Source of the DNA: Salinimicrobium sediminilitoris
GTDB lineage: Bacteria; Bacteroidota; Bacteroidia; Flavobacteriales; Flavobacteriaceae
DNA: 64,000 nucleotides
Reading direction: 5' to 3'
Assembly: GCF_020866905.1 (NCBI RefSeq)
Contig: NZ_JAIVCC010000016.1
Coordinates: 124,001-188,000 of the forward strand
The position numbers were made by a program, and so were the translations under genes. Each line of letters opens with the position of its first letter. Within the stretch, counting starts at the first letter, position 1. The notes beneath the pieces were generated by a model, which ran no database searches, was not told where the DNA came from, and worked only from the letters and a program-made list of their open reading frames with translations. Shown in pieces: positions 8,436-16,454 of the stretch.

Positions 8436-8915
8436 ATGAAGAAAATTCTACTCTTACTGCTGTTGCCTTTTCTGTTTGTCTCCTGTGAGGAGTTTCAGAC
8501 GCGAAAGATATCTTCGGAAGAAATACTTTCAGAAGAGACCCGCGATTTTAACTGGCATGAGGTAGATCAATATCCGGCCTTTGAGGAATGCCGGAATATT
8601 ATGGAAGTTGAAGCTGCAAAAGCCTGTTTTGGCAATAAAGTCGCACAATACTTCTATTCCAGGCTCGAAGCCAAACAACCTGTTGTGACCGAAGCTTTGA
8701 ATGATACCCTTTACCTCTACTTAAAAATTTCTGAAAAAGGAAAACCGGCCATAGACTCCATGGAAATAGACTCCCTGGTGCTGGACCAGCTGCCCGGGAT
8801 AAAGAACTGGCTTTCCCAAAGTGTGGATTCCCTGCCAAAGATCTATCCGGCCACTAAACGCGGTATTCCGGTGAAAACTACCTTTAGAATGCCGGTGGTT
8901 ATTAAGGCGGAGTAG
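8436..8915 (+). CDS. Lipoprotein related to the TonB-C-like domain of the upstream M56 protein
   Basis: 159 residues: signal peptide with lipobox FVSC (Cys17), then a domain whose landmarks follow in the same order as in the C-terminus of the M56 protein at 6725: YPAFEEC against FPGCEGL, KACFGNKVAQYF against KECMARNINMHV, LYLKISEKGK against VQFKVSKKGE, and SLPKIYPATKRG with a closing strand against DLPDMEPAIHGG. Both have a pair of Cys residues at similar spacing. It is probably a lipid-anchored paralogue of that domain. It has its own promoter element and could be a partner or decoy for the sensor; that is inference. Confidence 0.75.
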   Translation: MKKILLLLLLPFLFVSCEEFQTRKISSEEILSEETRDFNWHEVDQYPAFEECRNIMEVEAAKACFGNKVAQYFYSRLEAKQPVVTEALNDTLYLYLKISEKGKPAIDSMEIDSLVLDQLPGIKNWLSQSVDSLPKIYPATKRGIPVKTTFRMPVVIKAE

Positions 8916-8974
8916 TGGTCAGTGATCGGTGAGAAAAATGGATGCAGTACGCCGCCGGATTCCAGCCAGTCCAA

Positions 8975-9862
8975 TTAAAGATTGTACTTATATCCCACGG
9001 TAAAATCAACAGGAAACCTGCCGTTACTGTCAAGAACAATGGCAAAAATGTCATTATACCCAACAGTGATAAAACTGTTAGGGGTGACCTTAATGTCGCT
9101 GCCTATTCCAAAACTTAAGGGTGCAGTAAAGGTGAAGCCGCTGTCATCTTTTACGGCGACTACTTCCCCTGTATCATTGGTGATTGTAATGGTCTCTTCG
9201 GAATAGAACAAACTTGCCAGCCGGGCGTCCACATGGATGTCAAAATATTTTAAATAAAGCGCCTTGAATCGGTAATTAATGGACAACTGAGTAGAGGTGT
9301 AGCGGTAATCATTCCCTTTGAAGCTATGCCGCAACTGGAGAAATGCAGAGTGACGCGGCGCCAGATTAGGATCATAAAATTCATATTCCAGGCCTGCCAC
9401 CGGCACAAGAATATTTTCAGGATTATCGGTGTAAATATTATTGGAAAATCCCGCAAAAAAGGCAATTCTCTGTTTGATGTTTTTGGTGGATTCATTCTTT
9501 ACATAATCCTCCTGGACCAGGGAATTATAGGTGTTAGTAAAATGCCGCAGGCTGTAAAGTACAAATAGAACATCTTGCGTCCTTATTTTCGCATCTGTAG
9601 TTAATTGAAGAAGCTGTTCTTTATATTTCCCGTTCCCATTAGGGTTGAGCAATTCTACCATGCGATTGCCCTTTTGCATAAAGTACCTGTAGTTATGATC
9701 TTCTTCTGACCAAAAGAGGCTAAGAGGTCCTTTAACTTCCCGGTTAAGTTGCAGCGTATCATTATTAATAATATAGGTTTCCTGCGCAGCCATGGGGAGT
9801 GCGAGACAAAAGAATAAACCGAATAAGAAGGCTTTTATTTGTTGCATTTTAAGGGAAAACAA
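8975..9862 (-). CDS. Putative outer-membrane barrel protein, unknown
   Basis: 295 residues with a signal peptide ending AAQ; the internal Met six codons in (MQQIK) is an equally good start. Residues 30-135 are mixed. From about residue 140 to the end the sequence shows alternating hydrophobic and polar strands (GLEYEFYDP, FLQLRHSFK, QLSINYRFKALYLKYFDIHVDARLA, FTAPLSFGIGSD) closing with VGYKYNL, the C-terminal aromatic/hydrophobic strand expected of an outer-membrane beta-barrel. No named family recognised. It lies downstream of, and on the same strand as, the glycosyltransferase pair, 39 bp away. Confidence 0.65.
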   Translation of the reverse strand: MFSLKMQQIKAFLFGLFFCLALPMAAQETYIINNDTLQLNREVKGPLSLFWSEEDHNYRYFMQKGNRMVELLNPNGNGKYKEQLLQLTTDAKIRTQDVLFVLYSLRHFTNTYNSLVQEDYVKNESTKNIKQRIAFFAGFSNNIYTDNPENILVPVAGLEYEFYDPNLAPRHSAFLQLRHSFKGNDYRYTSTQLSINYRFKALYLKYFDIHVDARLASLFYSEETITITNDTGEVVAVKDDSGFTFTAPLSFGIGSDIKVTPNSFITVGYNDIFAIVLDSNGRFPVDFTVGYKYNL

Positions 9863-9901
9863 TAAAATTAAAGATAAGAAAAAATCGGGTGTGCCTTATT
9901 T

Positions 9902-11029
9902 TTAAAAGTTGCGGCCTTTCCATTTATAACCGGAGAATAAAGAAAATATTGCCACAGCACTGCTAAAGAAGGGATAAAGTAAGCTGCTTAACACATAGGT
10001 TTTCATGGCTCTTTCCCGGTTAAAGAACTTTGCGCTGCTGTAAATGAGATAAAAATCAACATTAAACTTGAGCAGGAAACAAATGAGCAGCAATATAGGT
10101 TGTATAAGGCCCAAAAGCACAAGAATGCTAAAGGTGACAATTAATAGATTCATTAGGAACACAAGCATACCCAGGCCCCTGGAGAAAAAACTTTTATAGG
10201 CAGTAGTTTTTGAAGCCCATCTTACCCGTTGGAAGAATAGTTCTGTCCAGGAGCCGGTTGAGGTCGTCAATACCACTGCTTCCCGGGATCTTAAAAATGC
10301 GGTTTTTAAACCTGATTCTTGAAATTTCTCCAGCAGGAAAACATCATCGCCACTCGCCACCTCTCTATTTCCTTCGAAACCATTCACCTTCAAGAATGCC
10401 TCTTTTGAGTAGCAAAAGTTAGCGCCGTTGCACATAAATGGGAGGTCTACGCCAAATCCTCCAATGGTGGCAGCCTGCAAACTAAAAATATCCAACTCCT
10501 GAAAGTGGTCCAAAAATGTCATTTTTGACCCTTCAGTCTTTAAAGCGACCGGGGCGGCAATGGCAGCTGCACTGGACTCTATGATCAGGGAATTGTATTC
10601 CTTAAGCCATTCCTGCGGCACCTCACAATCGGCATCTGTGGTTAAGATGTATTCATTTCCTGAAGTCGAAATCGCCAGCTCAATCCCATCTTTTTTGGGA
10701 CTGCCAGATTTCCGGATATTCTCCAATAACCCGATGTTGAGTTGAGGGTGCTCCTTCAGGAATTCCTGCCATAATTCTGCTGAATTATCTTCGGAAGCAT
10801 CATTGACTGCGATGATCTCAAACAGTTCCGGGGGATAATTCAGCTTCAGAAGAGATTTAAATAACAGCGGAAGATTTTCAGATTCATTGCGGTAAACTAT
10901 GACAATTGAAAAAGTGGTTTCTGGAGCTGAATCTTTTCCGGAGAAATTTGGCACATGAGTGAAACCGTACAGGAGAAACAACATGGTTAGGACGTAGAGT
11001 AGCGTGATAACTACAACTCCCGCGATCAT
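9902..11029 (-). CDS. Family 2 glycosyltransferase, membrane-bound
   Basis: 375 residues. One N-terminal membrane helix, then a GT-A domain with the expected motifs: SIVIVYRNE, VNDASED, TTDADCEVP (DxD-type metal site, about residue 134), GDDVFLLEKF (catalytic acid) and QRVRWASK (QxxRW). About three membrane helices close the protein, as in processive or lipid-linked GT2 enzymes. It presumably transfers a sugar from a nucleotide donor to a lipid or polymer at the inner membrane. Its start overlaps the end of the next gene upstream by 4 bases (ATGA), so the two are translationally coupled. Confidence 0.9.
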   Translation of the reverse strand: MIAGVVVITLLYVLTMLFLLYGFTHVPNFSGKDSAPETTFSIVIVYRNESENLPLLFKSLLKLNYPPELFEIIAVNDASEDNSAELWQEFLKEHPQLNIGLLENIRKSGSPKKDGIELAISTSGNEYILTTDADCEVPQEWLKEYNSLIIESSAAAIAAPVALKTEGSKMTFLDHFQELDIFSLQAATIGGFGVDLPFMCNGANFCYSKEAFLKVNGFEGNREVASGDDVFLLEKFQESGLKTAFLRSREAVVLTTSTGSWTELFFQRVRWASKTTAYKSFFSRGLGMLVFLMNLLIVTFSILVLLGLIQPILLLICFLLKFNVDFYLIYSSAKFFNRERAMKTYVLSSLLYPFFSSAVAIFSLFSGYKWKGRNF

Positions 11030-11994
11030 GCTATGGCGTGCTTGGACTTTTTGTACCTAAGGATGTAGTAACTTCCGGCAAGACCGGGCAGGCCAAAATT
11101 GAGGATCCACACGGTAAGAACTATCGTAAACACAATGATTTGTGGCACTTGCAATAATCCGAAGATCCACACCGCAAATCCACCTTTTATAAAGGCATCA
11201 AAAATGATCATGGTGGGAATGATGGAAGCCAGAATATAGGTGCTGAATACAGCCGAAATTAGTAATGGATAAGAGACATCAACCTTAAATTGCAGCAGCA
11301 GGAAATAGAACTGGTGGGTAAATATCAGGAATCTTATGCTGGCAAAAATGAGGGTGTTCCACCGAATTTTTTCAGAAACATTGTGAAAAGATTCTTCCAG
11401 TCTTTGAATGGAATAGCCTTTGATCCGAATCCTGAATTTCTTCATAACCACATATAGAATAAATGGCGCAAACAACAAACCCGTTACCAGGATGATATTG
11501 AACACGGGAAGGGCAAGATGATCCAGCGAAGTGATGAGAAACAGAAGTCCTGCAATTCCAAAGAAATAAGTAGCGAAAAGTTGAGCGGTATTCCCAAGAA
11601 AGTTGAGAAATATGATCTTCCTCCAGGACGAGCGGGTATAGTAAAGACACTTAGCCCCGTACTCCCCTATGCGGCTGGGGGTAAAAATAGCAGCAGTGAA
11701 AGAAGCCAGACTTTCGCGTGTGGCAGCTTTAAATGAATTCTCCCGCACATGGGAGCTTAAATTTTGCCATTTCAGGATCTCGAAGTACCAGTTAAGTACG
11801 GTGAGAATTATCAAAACCATTATATTGGTAAAGGAAAATATCCTGTAATCATTGAGTATATCAACAAAACTGTCAAAATCCATGGCCTCATCATTGGTCA
11901 CTTTATACCAGATGAACGATACTGCTGCCAGGACCACCAGGATCTTGATTACTAGTGAGAAGAATTGATTAGCTTTGTGCGAGGTTATTCGCAT
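11026..11994 (-). CDS. Lysylphosphatidylglycerol-synthase TM-region (UPF0104/flippase-like) protein
   Basis: 322 residues with about eight membrane helices. It matches the LPG_synthase_TM/UPF0104 pattern: ESLASFTAAIFTPSRIGEYGAK (conserved Pro-x-Arg-x-Gly-Glu near residue 107) and a Gly-rich last third (PGLAGSYYILRYK). By family such proteins lack the aminoacyl-transferase half and are thought to move lipids or lipid-linked sugars. The ATGA overlap with the GT2 gene suggests that the pair makes and handles a glycolipid or surface polysaccharide precursor; that part is inference. Confidence 0.85.
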   Translation of the reverse strand: MRITSHKANQFFSLVIKILVVLAAVSFIWYKVTNDEAMDFDSFVDILNDYRIFSFTNIMVLIILTVLNWYFEILKWQNLSSHVRENSFKAATRESLASFTAAIFTPSRIGEYGAKCLYYTRSSWRKIIFLNFLGNTAQLFATYFFGIAGLLFLITSLDHLALPVFNIILVTGLLFAPFILYVVMKKFRIRIKGYSIQRLEESFHNVSEKIRWNTLIFASIRFLIFTHQFYFLLLQFKVDVSYPLLISAVFSTYILASIIPTMIIFDAFIKGGFAVWIFGLLQVPQIIVFTIVLTVWILNFGLPGLAGSYYILRYKKSKHAIA

Positions 11995-12070
11995 GGATTT
12001 ATTTAAGAACCGGTTGAATTTCCCGGCATTTCATCACCGGCAGGTTTGATCTTGCAATATTACGAAGCTT

Positions 12071-12628
12071 TTGAATACCGAAAAAATCATTTTAGGCATT
12101 GATCCCGGAACCACGATCATGGGCTTTGGGCTAATTAAGGTTGTGAACCGCAAAATGTCTTTCCTGCAACTTAACGAACTGCACCTGCAAAAGTATGATG
12201 ATCCTTATATCAAGCTGAAGCTCATCTTTGAGCGAACAGTAGAACTTATTGACACCTGGCATCCCGATGAAATTGCTATTGAAGCCCCTTTCTTCGGAAA
12301 AAATGTACAATCCATGCTCAAGCTGGGGCGGGCACAGGGAGTCGCCATGGCAGCGGGATTGAGTAGGGAAGTGCCGGTAACCGAATATTCTCCGAAAAAG
12401 ATAAAAATGGCCATCACCGGAAACGGAAATGCCAGCAAGGAACAAGTCGCCGGAATGCTGCAGAGCCTTCTTTCACTTAAATCCCTCCCCAAGAACCTCG
12501 ATGCCACCGACGGACTCGCAGCTGCGGTCTGCCACTTCTATAACTCCGGAAAAGTGGAGATCGGAAAAAATTATTCGGGTTGGGCGGCTTTTGTAAAGCA
12601 GAATCCGGATAAACTCAATAAACAATGA
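12071..12628 (+). CDS. ruvC: Holliday junction resolvase RuvC
   Basis: 185 residues. The four acidic catalytic residues are all present: Asp11 (GIDPGTT), Glu71 (AIEAPFFG), Asp144 and Asp147 ([11 protein letters not shown]). It resolves Holliday junctions together with RuvAB during recombination. The start codon is TTG, the only start that keeps the usual N-terminus just before the first catalytic Asp. It is slightly longer at the C-terminus than E. coli RuvC. A degenerate heptamer array straddles the stop codon (about 12611-12645). Confidence 0.95.
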   Translation: MNTEKIILGIDPGTTIMGFGLIKVVNRKMSFLQLNELHLQKYDDPYIKLKLIFERTVELIDTWHPDEIAIEAPFFGKNVQSMLKLGRAQGVAMAAGLSREVPVTEYSPKKIKMAITGNGNASKEQVAGMLQSLLSLKSLPKNLDATDGLAAAVCHFYNSGKVEIGKNYSGWAAFVKQNPDKLNKQ

Positions 12629-12657
12629 TCAATTAGCAATAATCAGAAAGTTTTGCA

Positions 12658-13000
12658 ATGGAAAGAAAAGAAAATGTTCTGGATGAGAAATCCTTTGAAT
12701 TTGCGGTTAAAACCGTGAAGCTCTATAAGAAGATCATTAAGGAAGAAAAAGAATACGTTCTGCCTAAGCAATTTCTGAGATCGGGGACATCAATTGGTGC
12801 AAATGTAGCCGAAGCGAATGGAGCAATATTAACTGCAGATTTTTCTTCAAAAGTATCCATAGCTTACAAAGAAAGTCTGGAGACCAAATTCTGGCTAAGG
12901 TTGTTCGAAGCTACAGATTACATTGAACGTACAGAATTTGAGGAAATGTTCGGGAAAAGCTGATGAACTCTCCAGGATAATGTACAGTATTTTGAAATAG
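12658..13000 (+). pseudogene. Four-helix-bundle (23S rRNA IVP-like) protein, frameshifted near its end
   Basis: The frame from ATG 12658 gives 101 residues of the four-helix-bundle family (KTVKLYKKI, LRSGTSIGANVAEAN, KESLETKFWLRLF) and stops at 12961. Reading one frame over from the run GGGAAAA (12953-12959) restores the usual family ending, ADELSRIMYSILK, then a stop at 12998-13000. A single-base change in that run therefore removed or replaced the last 13 residues. It may be a real mutation, programmed slippage or a sequencing error. The family is widespread in Bacteroidota as a stand-alone gene; its function is unknown. It sits between ruvC and hemW and is not essential to either. Confidence 0.8.
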
Positions 13001-13048
13001 ACCAGAATGAACAAGTAAGTTATTAAATGATAACTGAAATACTTCAAC

Positions 13049-13111
13049 TGGTTGTTGTTAATTGCTAATTGGCTCCTGATAATTGGTTATTGTTAATTGT
13101 TAATTGTTAAT
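13049..13111. repeat. Degenerate heptamer array upstream of hemW
   Basis: Nine consecutive 7-base units with no phase break: four exact copies of TGTTAAT plus TGGTTGT, TGCTAAT, TGGCTCC, TGATAAT and TGGTTAT. The array runs directly into the hemW start codon (the next heptamer contains it). See the findings for the wider family. Confidence 0.9.
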
Positions 13112-13113
13112 TG

Positions 13114-14235
13114 ATGTATATACACATTCCATTTTGTAAACAAGCCTGTCACTACTGTGATTTTCATTTCTCGACTTCCGTAAAAAAGAAACCGGAAATG
13201 GTGGAGGCCATTTGCAAAGAACTTCAGCTGCGAAAAAGTGAAATTTCGGACGAGGTGGAGACGATCTATTTTGGAGGGGGAACTCCGTCGTTACTTTCTG
13301 CTGAAGAATTGCAGCAGATCTTCACTGTTATTCATGACCAGTTTAAGGTCACTAAAGATCCGGAAATCACTTTGGAAGCTAACCCCGATGATCTCTCAGA
13401 AGAAAAATTAAAGATGCTGGCAGCTTCTCCTGTGAACCGGCTGAGTATTGGAGTGCAGTCATTTTTTGAAGCAGACCTGAAACTGATGAACCGGGCACGT
13501 AATTCAGCTGAAGCTTTGGAGTCGATTAAGATGGCAAAAAGGTATTTTGAGAATATCTCCATTGATCTCATTTACGGTATCCCCGGGATGAGCAACGATC
13601 GCTGGAGGGAAAATCTCAATATTGCCCTTGAGCTTGGAGTTCCACATATTTCCAGTTATGCCCTCACCGTTGAACCGCGAACGGCATTGAAAAGCATGAT
13701 CGAAAAAGGGAAGGTCGCTCCGGTAGAGGAAGAGGCTGCAAAAGAGCAGTACGAGATCATGATCGACATCTTATCTGCTGCCGGCTTCGACAATTATGAA
13801 TTCTCCAACTTCGGAAAACCCGGCTACTTTTCCCGGAACAATACCGCATACTGGTTTGGGAAACCTTATCTGGGGATAGGGCCTTCGGCACACTCTTTTG
13901 ATGGATTTCACAGAAAATGGAATGTTAGTAATAACACACTCTACATCAAGGCGCTTCAAAAAGGGGAAATTCCGGCAGAGGTTGAGAAACTTTCTGTTTC
14001 AGACCGGTACAACGAACTTGTTATGACCCGCCTGCGAACCAGGTGGGGGATTTTAGTAGATGAGGTGGAAAGGAGCTTTGGGAAAAAATATAAAGATTAC
14101 CTGCTTCGGGAAGCTGCCGCTTTAGTTGATAGCGGAATGCTGGAGTGGGATCAGGAAAGGCTGCAGGTTTCCAAAAAAGGGAAATTTTTGAGTGATGGTA
14201 TTGCCTCGGAGCTATTTTGGGTGGAGGAGAACTAA
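13114..14235 (+). CDS. hemW: HemW-type radical SAM protein (haem chaperone)
   Basis: 373 residues from ATG 13114; a TTG one codon earlier is also possible but weaker. The radical SAM cluster motif is Cys8-x3-Cys12-x2-Cys15 (FCKQACHYCDF), followed by YFGGGTPSLL (SAM-binding Gly motif), EANPDDL, RLSIGVQSF and DLIYGIPGM. The later RNNTAYW...GIGPSAHSF segment is typical of HemW and distinguishes it from true oxygen-independent coproporphyrinogen oxidase HemN, whose extra N-terminal region is absent. By family HemW binds haem and helps insert it into cytochromes. The gene ends tail to tail with the toxin gene (3-base overlap). Confidence 0.92.
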   Translation: MYIHIPFCKQACHYCDFHFSTSVKKKPEMVEAICKELQLRKSEISDEVETIYFGGGTPSLLSAEELQQIFTVIHDQFKVTKDPEITLEANPDDLSEEKLKMLAASPVNRLSIGVQSFFEADLKLMNRARNSAEALESIKMAKRYFENISIDLIYGIPGMSNDRWRENLNIALELGVPHISSYALTVEPRTALKSMIEKGKVAPVEEEAAKEQYEIMIDILSAAGFDNYEFSNFGKPGYFSRNNTAYWFGKPYLGIGPSAHSFDGFHRKWNVSNNTLYIKALQKGEIPAEVEKLSVSDRYNELVMTRLRTRWGILVDEVERSFGKKYKDYLLREAAALVDSGMLEWDQERLQVSKKGKFLSDGIASELFWVEEN

Positions 14236-14543
14236 ATCTTCTTTAAAAACCGGAGTAATTTTGCAGGATCCTTTCTGTTATCCCAAAAACCGGTAATAAA
14301 AATTTTAGGCAGATTAATTTTGTAAATGATACTGTAATGCCTCAAAATTAAGACGCGGGAATAGGGAAAACTAGTTGGCTTACCTACCTCCGGATTTGAT
14401 CTAAGAATTTCAAGCCTTTCCCTTATTGCGAGGTTTAATTTTCGGGAATAGTTGGTATTTTCATTTCTCTCGTTCCAGTACTGAAAGACTTCATCTCTCT
14501 GTGCTTTAGCCGTAAAAGTCCAGAGGATTTCTATTTCATCCAT
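14232..14543 (-). CDS. RelE/ParE family toxin
   Basis: 103 residues with the RelE/ParE fold signature: FTAKAQRDEVFQYW at the start, a helical middle (AIRERLEILRSNPEVGKP), then YSRVLILRHYSIIYKI and IFITGFWDNRKDP, the beta-hairpin and catalytic/binding C-terminus of the family. By family it is an mRNA interferase or a gyrase poison, neutralised by the antitoxin encoded just upstream. Its start overlaps the antitoxin frame by 13 bases, which is typical of translationally coupled toxin-antitoxin pairs. Confidence 0.9.
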   Translation of the reverse strand: MDEIEILWTFTAKAQRDEVFQYWNERNENTNYSRKLNLAIRERLEILRSNPEVGKPTSFPYSRVLILRHYSIIYKINLPKIFITGFWDNRKDPAKLLRFLKKI

Positions 14544-14764
14544 TCGTCGTCCTGTTTCATCAAATCTTTTTCAGAAATAAGTCTATCCTCTTTGATGTCC
14601 ACTTCACTCATTTGAAGCATCTCAATTTGTTCAGAAGTTAAATTTATCTCTTCCTTCTCCTGAGTAGCGCTAAAAAGAACTTCAATGGCATTTAATAGCT
14701 GTTCATTTTCGCTTACCATAATCCGATCGATCAGTCTACTTTTTATTTTTTGAATTGTATCCAT
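14531..14764 (-). CDS. Antitoxin partner of the RelE/ParE toxin
   Basis: 77 residues, acidic, helical, with a short N-terminal segment (MDTIQKIKSRLIDRIM) followed by a region rich in Glu and a C-terminal tail (EKDLMKQDDEWMK) that would wrap the toxin. It is upstream of and overlaps the toxin gene, the usual antitoxin-first order. It resembles the short addiction-module antitoxins of Bacteroidota; no clear DNA-binding motif is visible. Confidence 0.85.
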   Translation of the reverse strand: MDTIQKIKSRLIDRIMVSENEQLLNAIEVLFSATQEKEEINLTSEQIEMLQMSEVDIKEDRLISEKDLMKQDDEWMK

Positions 14765-14934
14765 TGCCTTCTCTAATTAATTCCGCCTAGTAAAGATAAT
14801 AATTATTAAAGGTTTAAACTTTAAATACTATTGATTGAGACTTCTATCCCTAGGAAAGATTGTTCTTTGGAATAGTAAATATTGATAATCAGAAAAACGT
14901 TCTATTTTTACAACATCCCAAAGTAACATTTTCA

Positions 14935-15687
14935 ATGCAGGCAAGCATTCAGTACAACAATCAAAACTACCAAGTCAACCTCTCCAAACCCCTGGATATC
15001 TCCCTGAGTTTACGGGGAGACGACAAAAATCCCGTTGTCTGGTATCTAAAAGCACCAAAAATTGCACCTGTACAGGAAGGAAACTGGATTGGGAAAGTGA
15101 GCAAAGGTGGATCTGTCAACTTCAATAATATTTATTTCAATCCCCACGGGCATACTACCCACACCGAATGCGTGGGGCATATCACCCCCGAATTCCACAG
15201 CATCAACGAAAGTCTCAAAACCTTCTTTTTTGCTGCTAAACTGGTCTCAGTGGAGCCTGTTAAGATTAACGGGGATGAGGTGATAACTAAAGAGCAAATA
15301 AAAGCACATTTTAGTAAAGGGGAAGCCCAGGCGCTTATCATTCGTACGCTCCCTAACAGCATTGCCAAGCGCAGTAAACACTATTCCCATACCAACTGGC
15401 CTTACTTGCAGGAAGAAGCGGCAATTTACATCCGGGAATGCGGCGTGGAGCATTTATTGATCGATCTGCCTTCTGTTGACAGGGAAGAAGACGGCGGAAA
15501 GCTGCTGGCGCATAAAGCCTTTTGGAATTATCCAAAAAATGTCCGACTTAATGCGACTATAACAGAGCTTGTTTACGCTCCTTCAAGAATTGAGGACGGA
15601 TTCTATTTCCTCAACCTCCAACCCGCATCTTTTGAAAATGATGCTGCACCTTCCAAACCAGTACTTTATAAACCTGAATTAATATGA
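14935..15687 (+). CDS. Cyclase family protein (kynurenine formamidase-like)
   Basis: 250 residues from ATG 14935; an in-frame TTG at 14860 would add 25 residues unlike the family. The metal-binding motif appears as HGHTTHTECVGH (about residues 76-87), a variant of the family's HxGTHxDxPxH, and the second signature LLIDLPSVDREEDGG...AHKAFW is present. By family these are Zn- or Mn-dependent hydrolases acting on cyclic or formyl amides; the substrate here is unknown, and the Asp in the first motif is replaced by Glu, which is unusual. The stop overlaps the next start by 4 bases (ATGA). Confidence 0.85.
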   Translation: MQASIQYNNQNYQVNLSKPLDISLSLRGDDKNPVVWYLKAPKIAPVQEGNWIGKVSKGGSVNFNNIYFNPHGHTTHTECVGHITPEFHSINESLKTFFFAAKLVSVEPVKINGDEVITKEQIKAHFSKGEAQALIIRTLPNSIAKRSKHYSHTNWPYLQEEAAIYIRECGVEHLLIDLPSVDREEDGGKLLAHKAFWNYPKNVRLNATITELVYAPSRIEDGFYFLNLQPASFENDAAPSKPVLYKPELI

Positions 15688-16073
15688 AAGCAACTATAAA
15701 ACTTGAGGAGCTTGCAATGCTCCTTCTGGGAATCTATGCCTTCGGATTTCTGCATTACGAATGGTGGTGGTTTTTGGTATTGTTCCTGGGGCCAGATCTC
15801 GGGATGATTGGTTATGCCTTTGGGAATAAAGCCGGAGCCGTTTTATACAATCTTTTTCATCACAGAGGATTGGCTATTATGATCTACCTCGCGGGTGCCT
15901 TTTTTCTTATTCCGGTGTTGCAGTTGGCTGGTGTCATTTTGTTCTCCCACGCTGCTTTTGACAGAATGCTGGGCTACGGACTTAAGTACAAAAAAGGCTT
16001 TAAATATACACACCTGGGGGAAATTGGAAAAGAGAAAATGACAAAGAAGGAACAGGGTCCTCAACTGTCCTGA
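15684..16073 (+). CDS. DUF4260 membrane protein
   Basis: 129 residues with about three to four membrane helices and the DUF4260 landmarks GPDLGMIGYAFG, LYNLFHH and FSHAAFDRMLGYGLKY. The conserved Asp and His residues within membrane-proximal segments suggest a metal or catalytic site, but no function is established for the family. It is translationally coupled to the cyclase gene upstream. Confidence 0.88.
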   Translation: MKATIKLEELAMLLLGIYAFGFLHYEWWWFLVLFLGPDLGMIGYAFGNKAGAVLYNLFHHRGLAIMIYLAGAFFLIPVLQLAGVILFSHAAFDRMLGYGLKYKKGFKYTHLGEIGKEKMTKKEQGPQLS

Positions 16074-16079
16074 AGTTCT

Positions 16080-16087
16080 TATCTTTG
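16080..16087 (+). promoter_or_regulatory. Putative -7 element TATCTTTG before the MmcQ/YjbR gene
   Basis: Matches TAnnTTTG and ends 4 bases before the ATG at 16092. The expected transcription start would then fall at or just inside the start codon, a leaderless arrangement like that at 1153. Confidence 0.4.
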
Positions 16088-16091
16088 GGCT

Positions 16092-16448
16092 ATGGATATT
16101 GAGGCCGTTAGAACTTATTGTTTAGCTAAAAGGGGCGTGACCGAAGAATTGCCTTTTGGTCCCGATGTTCTTGTATTCAAAGTGGCGGGGAAAATGTTTG
16201 CACTGGCAGCCCTGGAGACGATTCCTTTTCGGGTAAGTCTTAAATGTGATCCCGAAAAAGCGCTCTCACTTAGGGATGAATATCCAGATCATATTGAAGG
16301 CGCCTATCACATGAGTAAAAAGCATTGGAATAGCCTACAAACAGAGAGCCTTCCGCCAAAATTAGTCAAAGAACTTATTGATCATTCATATTCGCTGGTG
16401 GTCTCCGGTCTTTCAAATAAACTTCAGCAGGAATTACAAAATTTATAG
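16092..16448 (+). CDS. MmcQ/YjbR family DNA-binding-like protein
   Basis: 118 residues, full length. The family pattern is clear: a start helix (IEAVRTYCLAKRGVTEELPFG), then VFKVAGKMFALAAL, VSLKCDPEKALSLRDEYP and AYHMSKKHWNSL. The family has the YjbR fold, related to the CyaY fold, and is annotated as DNA-binding from structure; its cellular role is not settled. It ends 6 bases before the MutS-like gene, so the two are likely co-transcribed. Confidence 0.93.
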   Translation: MDIEAVRTYCLAKRGVTEELPFGPDVLVFKVAGKMFALAALETIPFRVSLKCDPEKALSLRDEYPDHIEGAYHMSKKHWNSLQTESLPPKLVKELIDHSYSLVVSGLSNKLQQELQNL

Positions 16449-16454
16449 ATTTAG

